Source of the DNA: Apostichopus japonicus
Lineage: Eukaryota; Echinodermata; Holothuroidea; Aspidochirotida; Stichopodidae
Assembly (NCBI RefSeq): GCF_037975245.1
Contig: NC_092577.1
Location: forward strand, 15,028,013 to 15,092,012
Direction: 5' to 3'
Length of the DNA stretch: 64,000 nt
The position numbers and the translations under genes were made by a program. Below the pieces are notes generated by a model, which was not told where the DNA came from, did not search any database, and worked only from the letters and a program-made list of their open reading frames with translations. Shown here piece after piece: positions 1-29,527 of the stretch (its first letter is position 1; each line of letters begins with the position of its first letter).

Positions 1-130
1 TCTTTTTTTTATTGTAAATGTTAGTAACTTACCGGAGATAACATATCTTTTATATGGACAAAATGATGACATGAAAAATACTTTTTATATGATTAATGAA
101 CAGAGTAATTGTTTCTGATTTGACGGATTA

Positions 131-352
131 GTGATATTAAGATGTAATCTTTCTGCAAGCACAAAAATGGCACGTGGTGCACAATTTCTTTTCGTGGAGT
201 ACAACGATGGGCTGATAGACGACTTCGTGAACAGGAATTGGCGAATGAGAAATGACGGCCGGATACCGGACGGCGGAAAATATACAGGACTTCCGGTTGT
301 CGACCCAAACGATTTTTTCATTGTCACCGAGACGACGCTAAATGATTGCTGA
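131..352 (+). CDS. Possible terminal exon of an unidentified gene
   Basis: An open stretch ends in TGA at 350-352. After a possible acceptor (ctttctgcaag, ending near 161) the translation runs MARGAQFLFVEYNDG, then DDFVNRNWRMRNDGRIPDGG and FIVTETTLNDC. The composition (Asp, Asn, Gly, Arg) and the lack of low complexity look protein-like, and the region is more GC-rich than its surroundings. The opposite strand is also open over 85-390, so the strand choice is uncertain. The window edge hides any neighbouring exon. No family is recognised. Confidence 0.3.
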   Translation: MILRCNLSASTKMARGAQFLFVEYNDGLIDDFVNRNWRMRNDGRIPDGGKYTGLPVVDPNDFFIVTETTLNDC

Positions 353-959
353 ACAATGTAGTCGGAGGTGTTAACCCGTTTATTTAGCACACGTGGTTCA
401 ACAGGACTACGGTGAAAACTATAAAGTAAAAAATATCAAAACATTAATATACAAACATTGCTGTAAACAAACACATGTTTTTGCATAAATCAATAATAAC
501 TTACCCCTTTAATGCATTTTTAAAAAAAAATAGGATACTTACAAATTACGATTTCTGCTATGAGAGCATGTAACTCACATAATACGTAAGTATGCATCGA
601 TTACGTAAGTATGCAGAGCAATGAGGCGGGAATAAAAGGTCACAAACTAAACATCATTAGGTGAGGGCAGCATTAACATTTGCTCGACCTCGACCAAGCG
701 GAAATTTCCCTTATCCACGCTAAGGAAAAAACACATCGGCAACGGTGACACACTAGACAAATCTTACCACAGAAAGAAGAGTAACATTTTCACCACTTCG
801 TAATAGTCACCATTCATAGAAACTGTCCTTCCTGCTACAATGTCATAATAGGAAATTCTCTTATGCCGTTTTCATCATTATCTGCAACACTATCCTCATA
901 ACATACTTCCATATCAATATCAAGATTAGTTATGTCTACATCTTCAATCTCTTTGTCTA
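353..959. other. Non-coding stretch
   Basis: AT-rich sequence with no convincing exon, repeat or RNA gene. A short direct repeat of tacgtaagtatgca occurs near 581-614. Confidence 0.5.
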
Positions 960-1375
960 TAATTAAATATGATTGATTCCATCTCATGCTATCCGTTCAC
1001 TCCACAACAAGAAATGGTCTTGTTGTGGAACTTTCCTCTGCTATATATAAGCATGTTTCCACTGTTTGGTAGGGGTGTTGTACACTCTAACTTTTGCTCC
1101 GACTGAGACAAGGATGGGTTTTAACATGTTAGTAGGCACAACTATTTATCACCATTAGATACTATACCATGACAAACTGACATTTCTACTCTACATTTCA
1201 ACATGGACCAGCATTTGGAACGATATTTTGCCTAGTTTCTGGCCACCCATTTACTATAAAGTTTGTTAATATTTGTAGTACTTCATCCTTCGCTGTTTCA
1301 ACATTTTGCTCTTCTAGCTCTTGATCTGACACTGGTAAATTATTAGCAACTTGTGTACATGAATTTACAAGTCTC
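960..1375 (-). pseudogene. Decayed Ty3/Gypsy-type pol fragment
   Basis: The minus strand from about 1345 down to 1190 reads ILTNFIVNGWPETRQNIVPN, then after frameshifts VEMSVCHGIVSNGDK and IVVPTNM. This is the spacer between RNase H and the integrase zinc finger of Ty3/Gypsy polyproteins, with its GWP, W-x-x-R-x-E-L/M-S-V-x-x-G and V-V-P motifs. The sequence then jumps to AKVRVYNTPTKQWKHA, typical of the end of the integrase region, so the integrase core is deleted. Several stops and frame changes show it is dead. No long terminal repeats were found around it. Confidence 0.6.
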
Positions 1376-1872
1376 TTCTAGAGTACTAGGACCTGTGGTT
1401 GGTACGTAGGGCAAAGGTAAATGCAAGTTTTTACCAGATTTGTGTAAAATCTCACCATCATGTTTCTGCAGTCTTAGTTCTATTTTTTCAATATTTCATG
1501 ATTGAAACATGAACTTCCCACATCAGCACTAACCTAACCTAGTTTCCTGCATGGGATAAGCGTGACTATGCCTAAGAGTAACATAAATTATATCACGGAA
1601 TAACCGCGCCTACATTAATTTAGGTGGTGGAATTTTTCATGCTATAACATGCTCTACCCGCCAAGCTTGTGAAGCTTTTAACCAACTATCAATAATGTTT
1701 GTTTGAAGTTAAAAAGAATTAACTGTATAGGTCATCATGCTTTCGAAACGTTCACATATAGACACACATTGCATGTCAATTTTTTAGTTTATGTATAGAA
1801 AGACTGTGACGTTTTTAAAGATCTTTAAAAGAAACATGGACAAGTTAGTTTACTTGTGGAGCAATACAAATA

Positions 1873-2146
1873 TTATTCAGTATTCATCGCTTAGTACAAC
1901 ATGATACTTTCGCATTCAATATGCTTTCAATTTGCTTTCGTTTTCGCTTTCGCTTTCAATATGATACTTCAATATATACTTTCCCTTTCAATAACCGGCA
2001 ATCAAAACGACAAAACGACTGGATGTCAAAGGCCACAGTTTGGAACATGGTTTGGAAGTTTGGAACACTGGAGGTCTTATTATTCATTATTCATCGCTAA
2101 GTACAACATGATACTTTCCCTTTCAAAAACCGGCTATTGAATAATG
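1873..2146 (+). repeat. Imperfect direct duplication
   Basis: The phrase with ttcatcgct..gtacaacatgatacttt occurs at about 1880-1911 and again at 2088-2117, with further shared pieces around ccctttcaa-aaccgg at 1981 and 2117. It looks like a decayed tandem or nested repeat. The open frame across it is a by-product of the repeat. Confidence 0.45.
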
Positions 2147-2530
2147 ATCGGGATTGCTTTATCTGTGGGCCGAGAGTACACATTTTATTTGTATCTGTAA
2201 ACAATCAAAGCTTATCAAGTTCAAGCTGTCTACTATAAAGGACCAACAGGAGGCGTGTAACATGTCAAATTGAAATAATTCAGGTCTTTTTTTAAATTTT
2301 GGGATATTCCCCTTAACAGTGAATACAAAATGCGGGGACACTTTCTGGGACACTTTGAGTCACGGCACAATACAAACAAACCAAAGTAAATGTTATATCA
2401 TGGTATTTTGGAAGTTCGCCTTCAAATGTTTGCAAAACAATTCAGTCTAAAAGGAAGAAGGATATAATATGAAGAAATGTCAAGTGAATCAGTAGGAATC
2501 ATGAGGAAGAGTCAATTTAAACAGCAGATT

Positions 2531-2820
2531 CACACAGAGATTACAGTTAGTACTGTAAATCTAAAGTTTTGTACCACAGTAAATACTGGATCGTGCTGAC
2601 AAATCTGATAAATCGGTAGCATGTGCTAATAGGTTTACAGTAAGAACTGAGGATATGTGTAATCCCAATAAATCCCAACAACTGGATTTGTTGGAATTAC
2701 ACATATCCTCAGTTCTTACTGTAATCCTAATAGCGCATGCTACCGATTTATAGCACGATGCAGTTCTTACTGCGGTACAAAACTTGAAGAACTGCAGTAG
2801 TAACTGTGTTCTCTGTGTGT
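2531..2820. repeat. Foldback (long inverted repeat) element, about 290 bp
   Basis: The left arm begins cacacagaga at 2531 and the right arm ends ctctgtgtgt at 2820. Internal inverted matches include acagtaagaactgaggatat against its complement near 2699-2722, and accgatttat with gtagcatg near 2610 and 2740. The two arms of about 135 bp almost meet at a short spacer around 2675-2695. The element can form one long hairpin. No coding capacity. Typical of a foldback MITE. Confidence 0.8.
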
Positions 2821-4052
2821 ATCGGGTGATTTTAAAGGATGTATATTTCAGAAGTCTGCATGGTCCCCATTGTTCTTATACTGTACAGTTATTCCTATGT
2901 TATCATTTGTTAACATTGGGCACTGGATGAAGAACAAAAAGGATACAAACTATAAGACCATTATAACAGTAGCATGCAGAAAAAATTAATTAATTTAAGA
3001 ACAGTGACATAATTTCAGTCTGTCTTGTTATTTCAATTTTAAACTTTAGATGAAAGTTTGTTAATTCCCTAAATTTCTAACTTAATACTTGTCCATTGTT
3101 TTCCTGGATGAACACCAACGTTAGAAAGCATATTCAATTGTTACCAAATTAGGGATTTTACCCAGCTCAAAGATACAGGCAACTGATATTGTTCTGCATT
3201 GTAAACTCATGAAACCTCAATGAATTTAGTTAAAACAAAGAGTTGTCGGAAAAAAATACCATCAGACTTAGAATGGCGGGAATAATCGTTTGTCTGAGAG
3301 TATTGTATAACGCTCTGTTTATCAGCTAACGGTAACACTATCTAATGTCGTAGTTGCCAGCAATTTTATACTTACATTAGGCACAATGTTGGGCCTTGTT
3401 TACGTCACATGTTTAAATACTATATCGTGCAACTACTTCCTTCACTATCAATGTATTTCGAACTTTACACATGCTTATCAACAAGTACAATAACCCCCAA
3501 AGTATACATCACAGGGTAATAGAGTATAATCTTTACTTCCTATTATTTTAATTCACATACACACATTCACTCTTGTAAATAGCTATTACTTTAACGGTAA
3601 TAACGTGTGTTAAATAAACTGAATTATGCCTACGTTCTAAAAGCCGACAACTTACCAAATTGGATGACTCGAAACGCTGACCTCACCATAAATCATGTAG
3701 TTCCGGTGTGTTATTGAGTCGTTTTACGTTTACGTGCTTAGTTACGATCGATAATGAGAATGAGGGAACTAATATGTTCAAATTGCTGGTTGGCCGATAG
3801 ATTACTTATGTACTAATTAATCTATTAGCGTTCCATCCGGTTACACACTAAATAACTGCATTGACACTGTTAATCGCAATGCACGGAGACGATTAGAAAT
3901 TGGGGGCGTCCTTCAGGGTAACTCACACCAACGCAGACACAAGTGATACAAGTAAGACGTTTCTTGAGTTTTCTTCTTTATTAACTCCAACCAACATTAG
4001 TATATGTAGTATCTGTAGTATCTGGTGACTAAACACAAACATAACAACAGCG
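2821..4052. other. Non-coding stretch
   Basis: AT-rich sequence. I see no exon with splice support, no repeat structure and no RNA gene. Confidence 0.5.
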
Positions 4053-7000
4053 TACTCTCTTAAAATGAGAGACTGAAATTTCAGTCTAATCGACTGAAAT
4101 TTCAGTCTAATGATGGATGGGATAAGGGATCAGACTACTTAGACTGAATTCCAGTCTGAAATGTAAAGACTGAAGGTCAGTCTTAATTAGACTAAATACT
4201 CTTCAGTCTAATAGACTGAAAATCAAACCACTTTAGACTGAACAGTCAGCAGTTTAGACTGATTTATTGCAGCACCAGTCTTAATAAGATTGAATACTTT
4301 CAGTCTATAAGACTGATATCAGACTGAACAGTCGGTCCTTTAGACTGAATTATTACACATCACAGCTATACTGTCAATTTTATAAATTGCAAATTCTGGA
4401 TTGAACAAGCTTTTCTATAGATCCTCCGTGTTGGCTAAGTGCTGGAATTCTTCAATAAAGATGCAGTTAAGGTCATCAAGACAACATTCAATGATCTGTT
4501 AATGCAGGGGAATTTACTGAAAGGTGCTACTTCATGGAGTGACTTCACCTTCACATCCAATCATGTTAGGCTATAAAGACCAGAAAATCATTGTGACAGT
4601 CACACACAAAGTACATTAAAAATGGTATTCCATCAAGAAATATAATTGTCAATATCCACCGAACAGTAATTTTATTCCCACTAACCCACTTATATATTCT
4701 TATATAATTTTTAATATATTAAAAAAAAAAACAGAAATCAAAACTACAATATTCTGAGGGATGTTCAACAAAACATGTTATCTTTGCAACAAACGTTCAA
4801 ATTATAAAGATACTTTACATAACAGTGACATATTTTCAGTTCAATATTAATCTGTCAAATTTCTGCTTGAATTGGGCCTGGATCTAAAATGTTCTTTAAT
4901 TTTTTTGGAAAGGATTAGGTGAGCTGAGAACAGATCAGTGGTGTCGCCAATGGGTGGCCTGGGGAACCCCTCCCCCGAGAAGGAATTCACAAATAGACAT
5001 ATCACCAACCAAGATTCAAATGTCTGGCAACACCACTGTAACAGAAAGCACTTTAAATTCTTTGTATGTCACCACCAGGTGGTAATACCCTGGAATTCAT
5101 TGACAACACAGCTGTAAATTGAGTGGTTATATACCCAGCTGATCCCATCTCCCGATCTCACTGAACTTTAAATTTTCCACTGTAAAGGATATAGTAACTA
5201 TACGATCCTGCCTTTACAAAAGGGATAGGATGGAAACACGACGATAGTACAATGGATCTGGTACATTGCCTTTTTTCCAGTTGTAAATCATTAATGTATA
5301 GTAGCAACAATTTTCTTAGAATGATTTCAAAATGGGGAAAACATATGACAAATTTTCAGCAGGTTATTTATAAAATATTAGGAATGGTCAAACTATATAT
5401 CAGTGCGGTGAACATTTAATACTTTGTGTTTCAATGATATAGATTGGCGATTGCTGAAAGTCATTATCCAGCACACACAAAACAAAATGTTACAAGCAAG
5501 CAGTTGACAGAATGGCACAAACTTCATAATGGCTATTAGATAAACATGAACTATTATATACTGCATTCACGATTTCATGATATGGCATTCATATAAAGCA
5601 AATTTGTATGCAAAAACAGTACATGTGACTATTATACCACCCTCAATTATTTCTTAACTTTCTGATAGTAATCATATATAGTGATTTTGATTGGGATTTC
5701 AATCAAATTTTAAAGTTTTATAAATTATCTCACGTGAATCCTTTAATGTCGGCCTCTAGCTGAAAAAGAAATGTCACTCGAGAGTCGACTAAAAAATTGA
5801 AAACAGTTTTGACTCATTACATCACTAAAATTTTTAAAAAATGGGGGGGGGGAATGAGGAAAGGATATTCTCAAATGGAATTTTCTACAGTTACTGACTT
5901 TATAATAATCAGGTTACTTGCTTTTCATGGAACAAATTATGGAATATTGTGCACAATAAATAATATTAGCTTAATTAATTGCTTAATTAAATAAACCTTC
6001 AACATAGTGAGTGCAGTGAAATGTAGGAACATTAAAGTAAACATTAAAATAACATGCTCGAAAAATCATACAACAAAGTTTTTTTGGCAACTAGGTGTTT
6101 GTTTAATTACATTCATAATTAGATCAGTATCATTAAAAAACATTTTTAAAAACCAAACATCAATTAAATATTTATTTCTGGAGCCCTCCCTATTCATATA
6201 AAACTGTTTGTAAACTCCGGGTAATCAATTTAACGTTTTAGGGTATGTGTTAGTTACTCCTTAAAGGCATTGAAGATTTGTCTCAAACAGCATGCAGCCA
6301 TCTGAAAAAGTTAACTTTCTGTTGCTTGCAAGTGATGTTTGTTCGTGTCGCTAAAAAAGACAGACAGTAATGAAACGTGATACCTTGATATCTTTAGCTG
6401 GACCTGAGATGTTCATCGCTGTATCGTTTATACACTGTAATGTGGGTATTGACCGTAGCTGTATGTACTGACTGTACACTAGTGTCTAATTACCGACGGT
6501 AGCAAGCTGTGTTTGTATTTTCTGGGATCGATGGCAGTGTCTAACACTTCTGTTACACCTCATTCGAAACTAGGTCAGATTACCGGCATTAGACGTTCTT
6601 TTTGCGCGAGTCTTCACACCCTTTTAAAGCTACTCCATGCTGACACACGTGGTTCCGGACTACAGAGCAATAAAAAAGTAACATTCACTCCTTGAAGTAA
6701 CTCCATGCTGGCTGCCCTTATAGATGTGGCATGGATACGGACGAGAGACTTCACTTCTGTTGGTTGCAAAATTCCATACACCATGGAAGCATGGAACTCA
6801 CAAAACTAGTGTTGTAGAGGGGGAGCATAGTCTATGTTAAATGTATGTTCTACGCCTCTGTCCCAGCTGGAATGGCCAGTTTATCTGCCACAATGAAGAA
6901 TTGTTTGGGGTTCAATTCTGGTCCGAGAGATAGGATGAAAGGCTGTCAATATTGTCCTTGTCTGCCCTGTGCTGCACTCTCAATATCTGTGCCCTCCTGT

Positions 7001-8893
7001 TTGGTGAAGATAAAAATAAATGTGATAAAGGACAAGCAATATGGTATAAATCAAAACATTCTTAAAAAAAGATATGTTGAGAGGTAGAGAGACTAGACTA
7101 GAATAATATTTAGGAGAGAATGGAGAAACAAGAACATGACTGGCATTGTACAAAGGAGATATATCAATTCACGATAGGCAGCAATATGTCATCCATGGCG
7201 GGTGAGATGTGTTATGTGAAGGTGGATTCAAATTCAACCTAACATTTATGGGTTATCATGTTGATTTTGGCAGGTACATGGTTACCAAGCAAGGTTTGTT
7301 GTTAGTTGTTTTCAGAAATTTCTCTTTTTAAGGATAAATTGTTCATGACATCTCCTGATTCCATTACATCAGCATAGAAAACCAGTGAACAAGGAATATG
7401 ATTTACATTATAGCCTACTGATTTCACTAATATGTCTATCTGCTTGTAAAAGAAACTGATTTCATAACATTAGTGAATGGTAATATTACTGTAAAATCTT
7501 ATAATACAGACTGATGGCCCACTATATGTTTAATAAAATAACAAAAGCATACCAATTCTTTTCCAGTTTCCACATGATTTAAATACAATGGTAATGGTTT
7601 AACAGAATCGTGTTAGCTTCATGCTGTAATGGCTGTAGAAGTCACTACATTTTTTCAAATAATTAAGGGTGCTTACAATCTATGCATAATAGTACTGTGT
7701 TTTGCAATTTCTTGAGCATTATTATGTTCAAGTATTTGTTATGAGGTTAACCTAGCCTAGATTCATTTGGGACGATCAAGTACATATTGCAGTCCTGACA
7801 AGCGTGCTTATTCGCCCGACGATTGGGTTCATATGCAGGACAGGCGGGCTAATTTGCCCAACGATCTGGTACCGTGATAGCTTCATGCTGTAATGGCTGT
7901 AGCAGTCACTACATTTTTCAAATAATTAAGGGTGCTTACAATCTATGCATAATAGTACTGTGTTTTGCAATTTCTTGAGGATTATTATGTCCAAGTATTT
8001 GTTATGAGGTTAACCTAGCCTAGATTCATTTTGGGACGATCGAGTACATACTGCAGGACAAGCGTGCTTATTCGGCCGACGATCGGGTACATATGCAGGA
8101 CAGGCGGGCTGATTTGCCCGACGATCGGGTACATACGCAGGACAGGCGGGCTGATTTGCCCGACGATCGGGTACATATGCAGGACCGGCGTGCTTATTCG
8201 CCCGACGATCGTGTTAATAGGCCCCACCAATTATAACAACAGCCTAGGCCCTATTTGCTATAGTACAGCCTAGCTAGGCCTACCTCGCGCACAAGCCTAG
8301 AATAACTAACGTTACGAACTGCCAAGCTTTTATTCTGTATTAATTGGAAAACAACAAAAAACATACATACATACCCTCGAACACTGTTATCACTTCTTCG
8401 TGGAAACCTTTATTTGTAAGAAAAGTTCTTAAAGACTCAGCCATTGCTAATTTATAACCTTTACTCTAGCTTAGACATACGGTCGTCTGTCTCGTTCATG
8501 CCTAGCTGTGTGTACGGCGTGCGTACGTACAGTACAGCGAGTACCTGGCTAAGCGAAGAATATAGTAGTATATATGTACACAAGTTGTAGCGCTCGTTGT
8601 CACACTTATTTTTATGCGGCGTATTTGCAAGTTTTCGGATGACGTAGGCGCATTTCTGTTCTCTGATTGGATACATTTTTCAGTGGAATACAGAGACTGA
8701 AAATGGTAAGATGACATGCCACATGTGATTAGCTGATTGGTTAATACAGTCAGTCCAAAACAGCGACTGAACGGTGTAACTGATAATACAGTCTAAGTAG
8801 AGTGTTTCTCAGTCTAAACTCAGTGTATAACACTGAAAAAAATTTCAGTCTCAAAGAAGACTGAATTCTTCAGTCTAACATTTTAAGAGAGTA
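4053..8893. mobile_element. Non-autonomous DNA element with terminal inverted repeats and AGACTGA-type subterminal motifs
   Basis: TACTCTCTTAAAATG at 4053-4067 is repeated inverted at 8879-8893. The outermost TA could be a target-site duplication. Inside the left end, about seventeen AGACTGA/TCAGTCT motifs, many as palindromes, fill 4066-4360. Another seven or so lie in 8740-8880. Clustered subterminal motifs like these usually bind a transposase. The 4.4 kb between them has no convincing transposase and carries a minisatellite and a 264-bp tandem duplication. The superfamily is not clear. Confidence 0.65.
7614..8212. repeat. 264-bp tandem duplication with an internal 42-bp minisatellite
   Basis: The block starting tagcttcatgctgtaatgg at 7614 recurs at 7878, 264 bp later, with few changes. 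Each block ends in units containing cccgacgatcgggtacat and gcaggacaggcgggct, about 42 bp long. One or two degenerate units end the first block and about four follow in 8030-8212. Open frames on both strands here repeat the same peptide and are not treated as genes. Confidence 0.85.
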
Positions 8894-11800
8894 AGCATGC
8901 ACAGACTGTTTTGGCAGATTACTGTGTCATATTGAGTGAAACCTTGTAACATTGAATAACCTTTAAACTATACGTAATGGCTGCACATTCTTGCATAGGC
9001 TGCATTTGGTAATTAGGTCAAACAATTGCTGAACAACTTGATATAAACACATCAATAATACTATCAAGGGTATTATGTCAACAATGCTCAAACATGTCAG
9101 AACATTGATGAAATATCACAATGTAAACATGCAATACATTCTCACGTGAATATGACCGCTCTTGACCCCAAATTAACTCAGTCACCTTAACGACCAGTGT
9201 TTTCCATCGGCGTGTACTCGTGACTACTCAACATCACCTAGCTGTTACTTTGCCCATATCCTTTCGTGACGTAAAAAGGTTACATTCAGGTAAATATTGA
9301 AGTTAACATATAAATGTGAAAGAAAAAAGGAATGCAAATTAAACCTGATTGTAATATGTATCATAGGCTAAATCTGTCTGAATTTAATCATAACCATATC
9401 ATGACCTTGGGCCATTAACACCAAGCGACCCCATGAGAAAGAAAGCCTGTGATCTACGACCTCACATCTGACCTATGTGATGTCAGACATGTCACTTCCA
9501 AAGTAACAACTCCAACAATGCATTCCCATGCTGCTCTGACCATTGAAATGTCTCCACCAGGCCAATAATACAAACTGCATAGCACTTAAATTTGAGATGA
9601 TCCCTGAACACTCAAGTATCACTAAAATCTTGCTAATACAGCATTAGCTAATGCAAACAAAGCATGCGATTTTTACATGATCCCTGCATAAATTAATATA
9701 GGCTATAATTACGGGGAATCCCCCTTTTGTGAACAACTACGCAGACTCACTCTACGATTCTGGTATAAGCCAAGATTACTGGCGCGCACGCAATATCTAG
9801 TGATTGCTCGCTGTGGCACTGTTAATCTCAACGTTACTTTGTTAACCGATATAAAATAACATGCACGACTATCCACAACATCCGCTAGTTTACCCGATGC
9901 TAGAAACTTAATTGAAACATTTCAAGTAATTAAATAATCAATGTCAAAGCAGACTAAAGTGAAATCTTAGACTTAAAATGACAACGTTTATGGCAACCGT
10001 GACCACCAAGAATCCTAATGTTAAGAAACCTAACGTGCAAACATTTAACACGAGGGTTTGATTGATTTCTTCGCAGTAGTCTGGAACGTTCTATATATAC
10101 TGATTAGTAAAAAATTTACTGATCCCATAATCAAAATTATGTGTGAAGAATTCTTGTTAATATGCTGGAATCAGCTTCTAATGTGAATTTTGATAATACA
10201 GTCAACTTACCCATCAAAGAAGACGAAAGGGAAACTTTGCACGTAGCTCTAAACAGCAACGTAAAGTCCCAATTATGGAAGGCCGATTTTTACATAAAAA
10301 ACATGCTAGTTTATAATGTGTGACGTAAAAAGTGCTGCAGCCGCATAGCGATATCACAAAAAGTGAGCAAGGAAACCCAAGCCAACACAGAAAGTGAAGG
10401 CGCGCTACAATTAGAAATAACCAAAAACACCAACAGACACGTATTTCCGAAGGTTGCTAATAGTCTTTGACCATATACAATTGCAGGATTGAAGGTATAA
10501 AACGGGGCGGGGTTTTGATCATAAAACGACATGATCTGTGATATACTTCCCAATTTTATCCGTTATGTAAGTACTGCCTATGCAGGTTGGTAATAGCTAT
10601 TCATGAGATACACAAAGAGAAATTGATTGCCTATCCACTTGCTTATGAAAGATGAAAGATACATCATTGCGGTGGAGCGTGTCCGTAGTTAAATTACATG
10701 GGTAAAGAAAAAATGTCTTGCAACCAACCCCTCTCGCCAGAAAATAAACTCAAGACTTGTTGAAATGGTGCACAAAACTGAGACATAATTTGACTGTAAG
10801 TTAGTTCTATAATTAGGTCTAAACCATTAGGTCTAAACCCCTCCTGCGCTCACGCCACTGCTTTACACGCATGTGTCCTCCACTAAGAAGACCATTTCAA
10901 ATTGATACTTACTAGCGAGGGTGCGGTGACATCAAAACATAACGAAACCAGGTGCGTAGCCAACATTCGGCAAAGAAAGTAAGACTTGTATTATTTATGA
11001 GCCTTTGGAAAAGACCTGACATAGTATGAAGAATAATTTCTTCAATTGCTCTGTACTGTCATAATGGTAGTGATCGGAGCATGTCACACACAAACTGAAA
11101 AATAGTAGGACGTTTCTCAATTTATATAGACACGTGAAAATGTATTACAACACTACATTATATATCTGGTTTCTGAAATTCTAGAATTAAAGTCAAACAG
11201 CGAGAAATGTTATTGATTAAACCCTTTAAAGAGCTTGGTCTCAAATTTGAGCGCACTAAAACTTAAAAGAAGGATAAAACAAAGGAAACTCATGTCTCCT
11301 CTTAACCAATCACTGATTCAAACCAGAGTCATATATCGAGATTTGACCAATCGCTGCAATCTTGTTTACATCTGGATTGGCCAAACTCTGTGAAGGCTCT
11401 CATGCAAACAAACTAAGTAGAGGACGCTAGTCCTTTATTAACTACAAGCTATAGAACGGGAGCCCCAAACGATTTACCCGATAACGGATAAAAGTTTTGA
11501 TGGGCTGGTTATGTTAGTATATTATAAAGATTCAACATCATATATTGCTGCCGGGTCCCATCCTGTACGAGTGGCCTGGGTATCCAAATAATTGGTTTTA
11601 TATAGCCGAAGAGAGACAAGGGGGGAAATAGCTGGAAAGCACTCGTACGAGGCTTATATTAATTAACATTAGCAGTGACAGCAACTTTTTCCTCTACGGG
11701 GTTCCAGACACCAACCCCAAAAGGGCCCATGAATGTTCAACGTGTCGGGTAGGACTTAGTGAGAACTACTAAACGGATATATAGAGACCACATTACTTTG

Positions 11801-12205
11801 CCTATTAGGTATATAAGTCAATGAGGCTATTGTATATATACTACCTCATGTAGGGTCTTGTACAACACTACCTTGCTATATTGGGATGCAGACTCCACTA
11901 TTATGGGTTACATAAGTGGTTTATGCTTCTAGTTAAATGCACCCTCTATCGTGAGTTGGGAAAGTTGGAAAAGTTAAAATATGCATAAATAACAACAAAA
12001 AAACAGAAGAGAAGAATGCACACATTGGTAATATAACATAAAATAGTTAGATGCTAAAATAGTTTTAGATACTCAGCTGCGTTTATAGTAAACAACAACA
12101 TCTAAATGAAACTTAACCATATACACTCAAATGTGTAGTAATTGTTTAATAAAAATAAACATTGTAGGTGTAGTCTATTAAACCAAAATATTTCCACTTA
12201 AGCTA
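8894..12205. other. Non-coding stretch downstream of gene A
   Basis: About 3.3 kb with no exon supported by splice signals. A minus-strand open frame at 10311-10553 encodes a hydrophobic peptide (VFLVISN, LAWVSLLTFC) but has no flanking exon. A strong donor-like sequence (GATGG/gtaagt on minus) lies near 10210. A hAT-like end, cgccactg, occurs near 10859 with no visible partner. Confidence 0.4.
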
Positions 12206-12274
12206 TATATATATATATATATATATAAATATATATATATATGTGTGTGTGTGTGTGCGTGTGTGTGTGTTTGG
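12206..12274. repeat. (TA)n and (TG)n microsatellite
   Basis: An AT run interrupted once by aaat at 12206-12241 continues into a GT run to about 12274. Simple sequence. Confidence 0.95.
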
Positions 12275-12438
12275 TGTGTGTGCTGTATATGTTACAAAAA
12301 ATACTTCAAGTTGTATGTCCTACACACTACAATATTTTGATGTAGAAGAGTGGGATAGGTGGGGTTGTTCTAAAATTACAGGACTACTTTTTTTGTTCAT
12401 CCAACTGTTGGTGGCTCATTGTTGCACATATTTCCTTT

Positions 12439-12444
12439 TTTATT
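12439..12444 (-). terminator. Candidate polyadenylation signal for gene A
   Basis: The minus strand reads AATAAA here, about 115 bases past the gene A stop codon at 12557-12559. A second AATAAA overlaps the stop itself (gagaaataaatg). Either could be used. No transcript end is visible from sequence alone. Confidence 0.4.
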
Positions 12445-12556
12445 TCGGGGTTTAGAAACATAATTGTTTATATGGTTGCACAGAGTACTGGTGTATTTCG
12501 TATGAGTTCAAAGATTTCATTGCGAGGATCTTTGGATGACGATGAAATAGTAACAT

Positions 12557-28871
<16,315 letters not shown>

Positions 28872-29527
28872 TTTGTTCGATTTTCTGAGCACCAAACGCA
28901 TGTACTGAACTAAGTGTTCTCCGAATGGTAGGTATACAATGTCTCAACGCCTTCAGACTTAGTGCTTACTAGTAGTACAATCTATAACTACTCCATGGAC
29001 ACCGGAAACTTTACATTGACGTAGCGGAAGAGGGCGCCTGCGCGTAACCCAGATCGGGTTCACTTGTTGGTAATATGATTTCCTGTTCAGAGACCACTTG
29101 GCAAACTTTGAATCCGTCAAAGAAAAGAAAAAAATCTAGGAACGCTTTCAAACTAAAACTTGGTATATGGAAAACAATTTGTCTTTTACTTTGACGCATG
29201 TTATGTATGTACTTAGCGATATGGCAAATATATATGACGAATCACAAATTGTATGGGCTACGTTGAAACCTGCTCGGTTGAATTGAGACGTTTTTTACAC
29301 TGTAGAAACTAGAAGGAACGTTGGAAATGACATATGAACAAGGATATCGTAGCACGAAATTATCTCACAAGTTCAACTTAATAAACTGTTTAGTTTTTAT
29401 CTGAATTTCAATATTTCCTTTCTCGACCTCCGTCGTTTTTTACCTTGTTATAAACATTTTACCCGTCTTTTTTTTTAGGTAGCAAATACAGAAAAGGTAG
29501 ATAAAATGTTTTTCACTACATACATTA

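Noticed and set aside
8015-8273. Repeat proteins on both strands
   Set aside because: They are a product of the 42-bp minisatellite, which is open in several frames because its length is a multiple of three.
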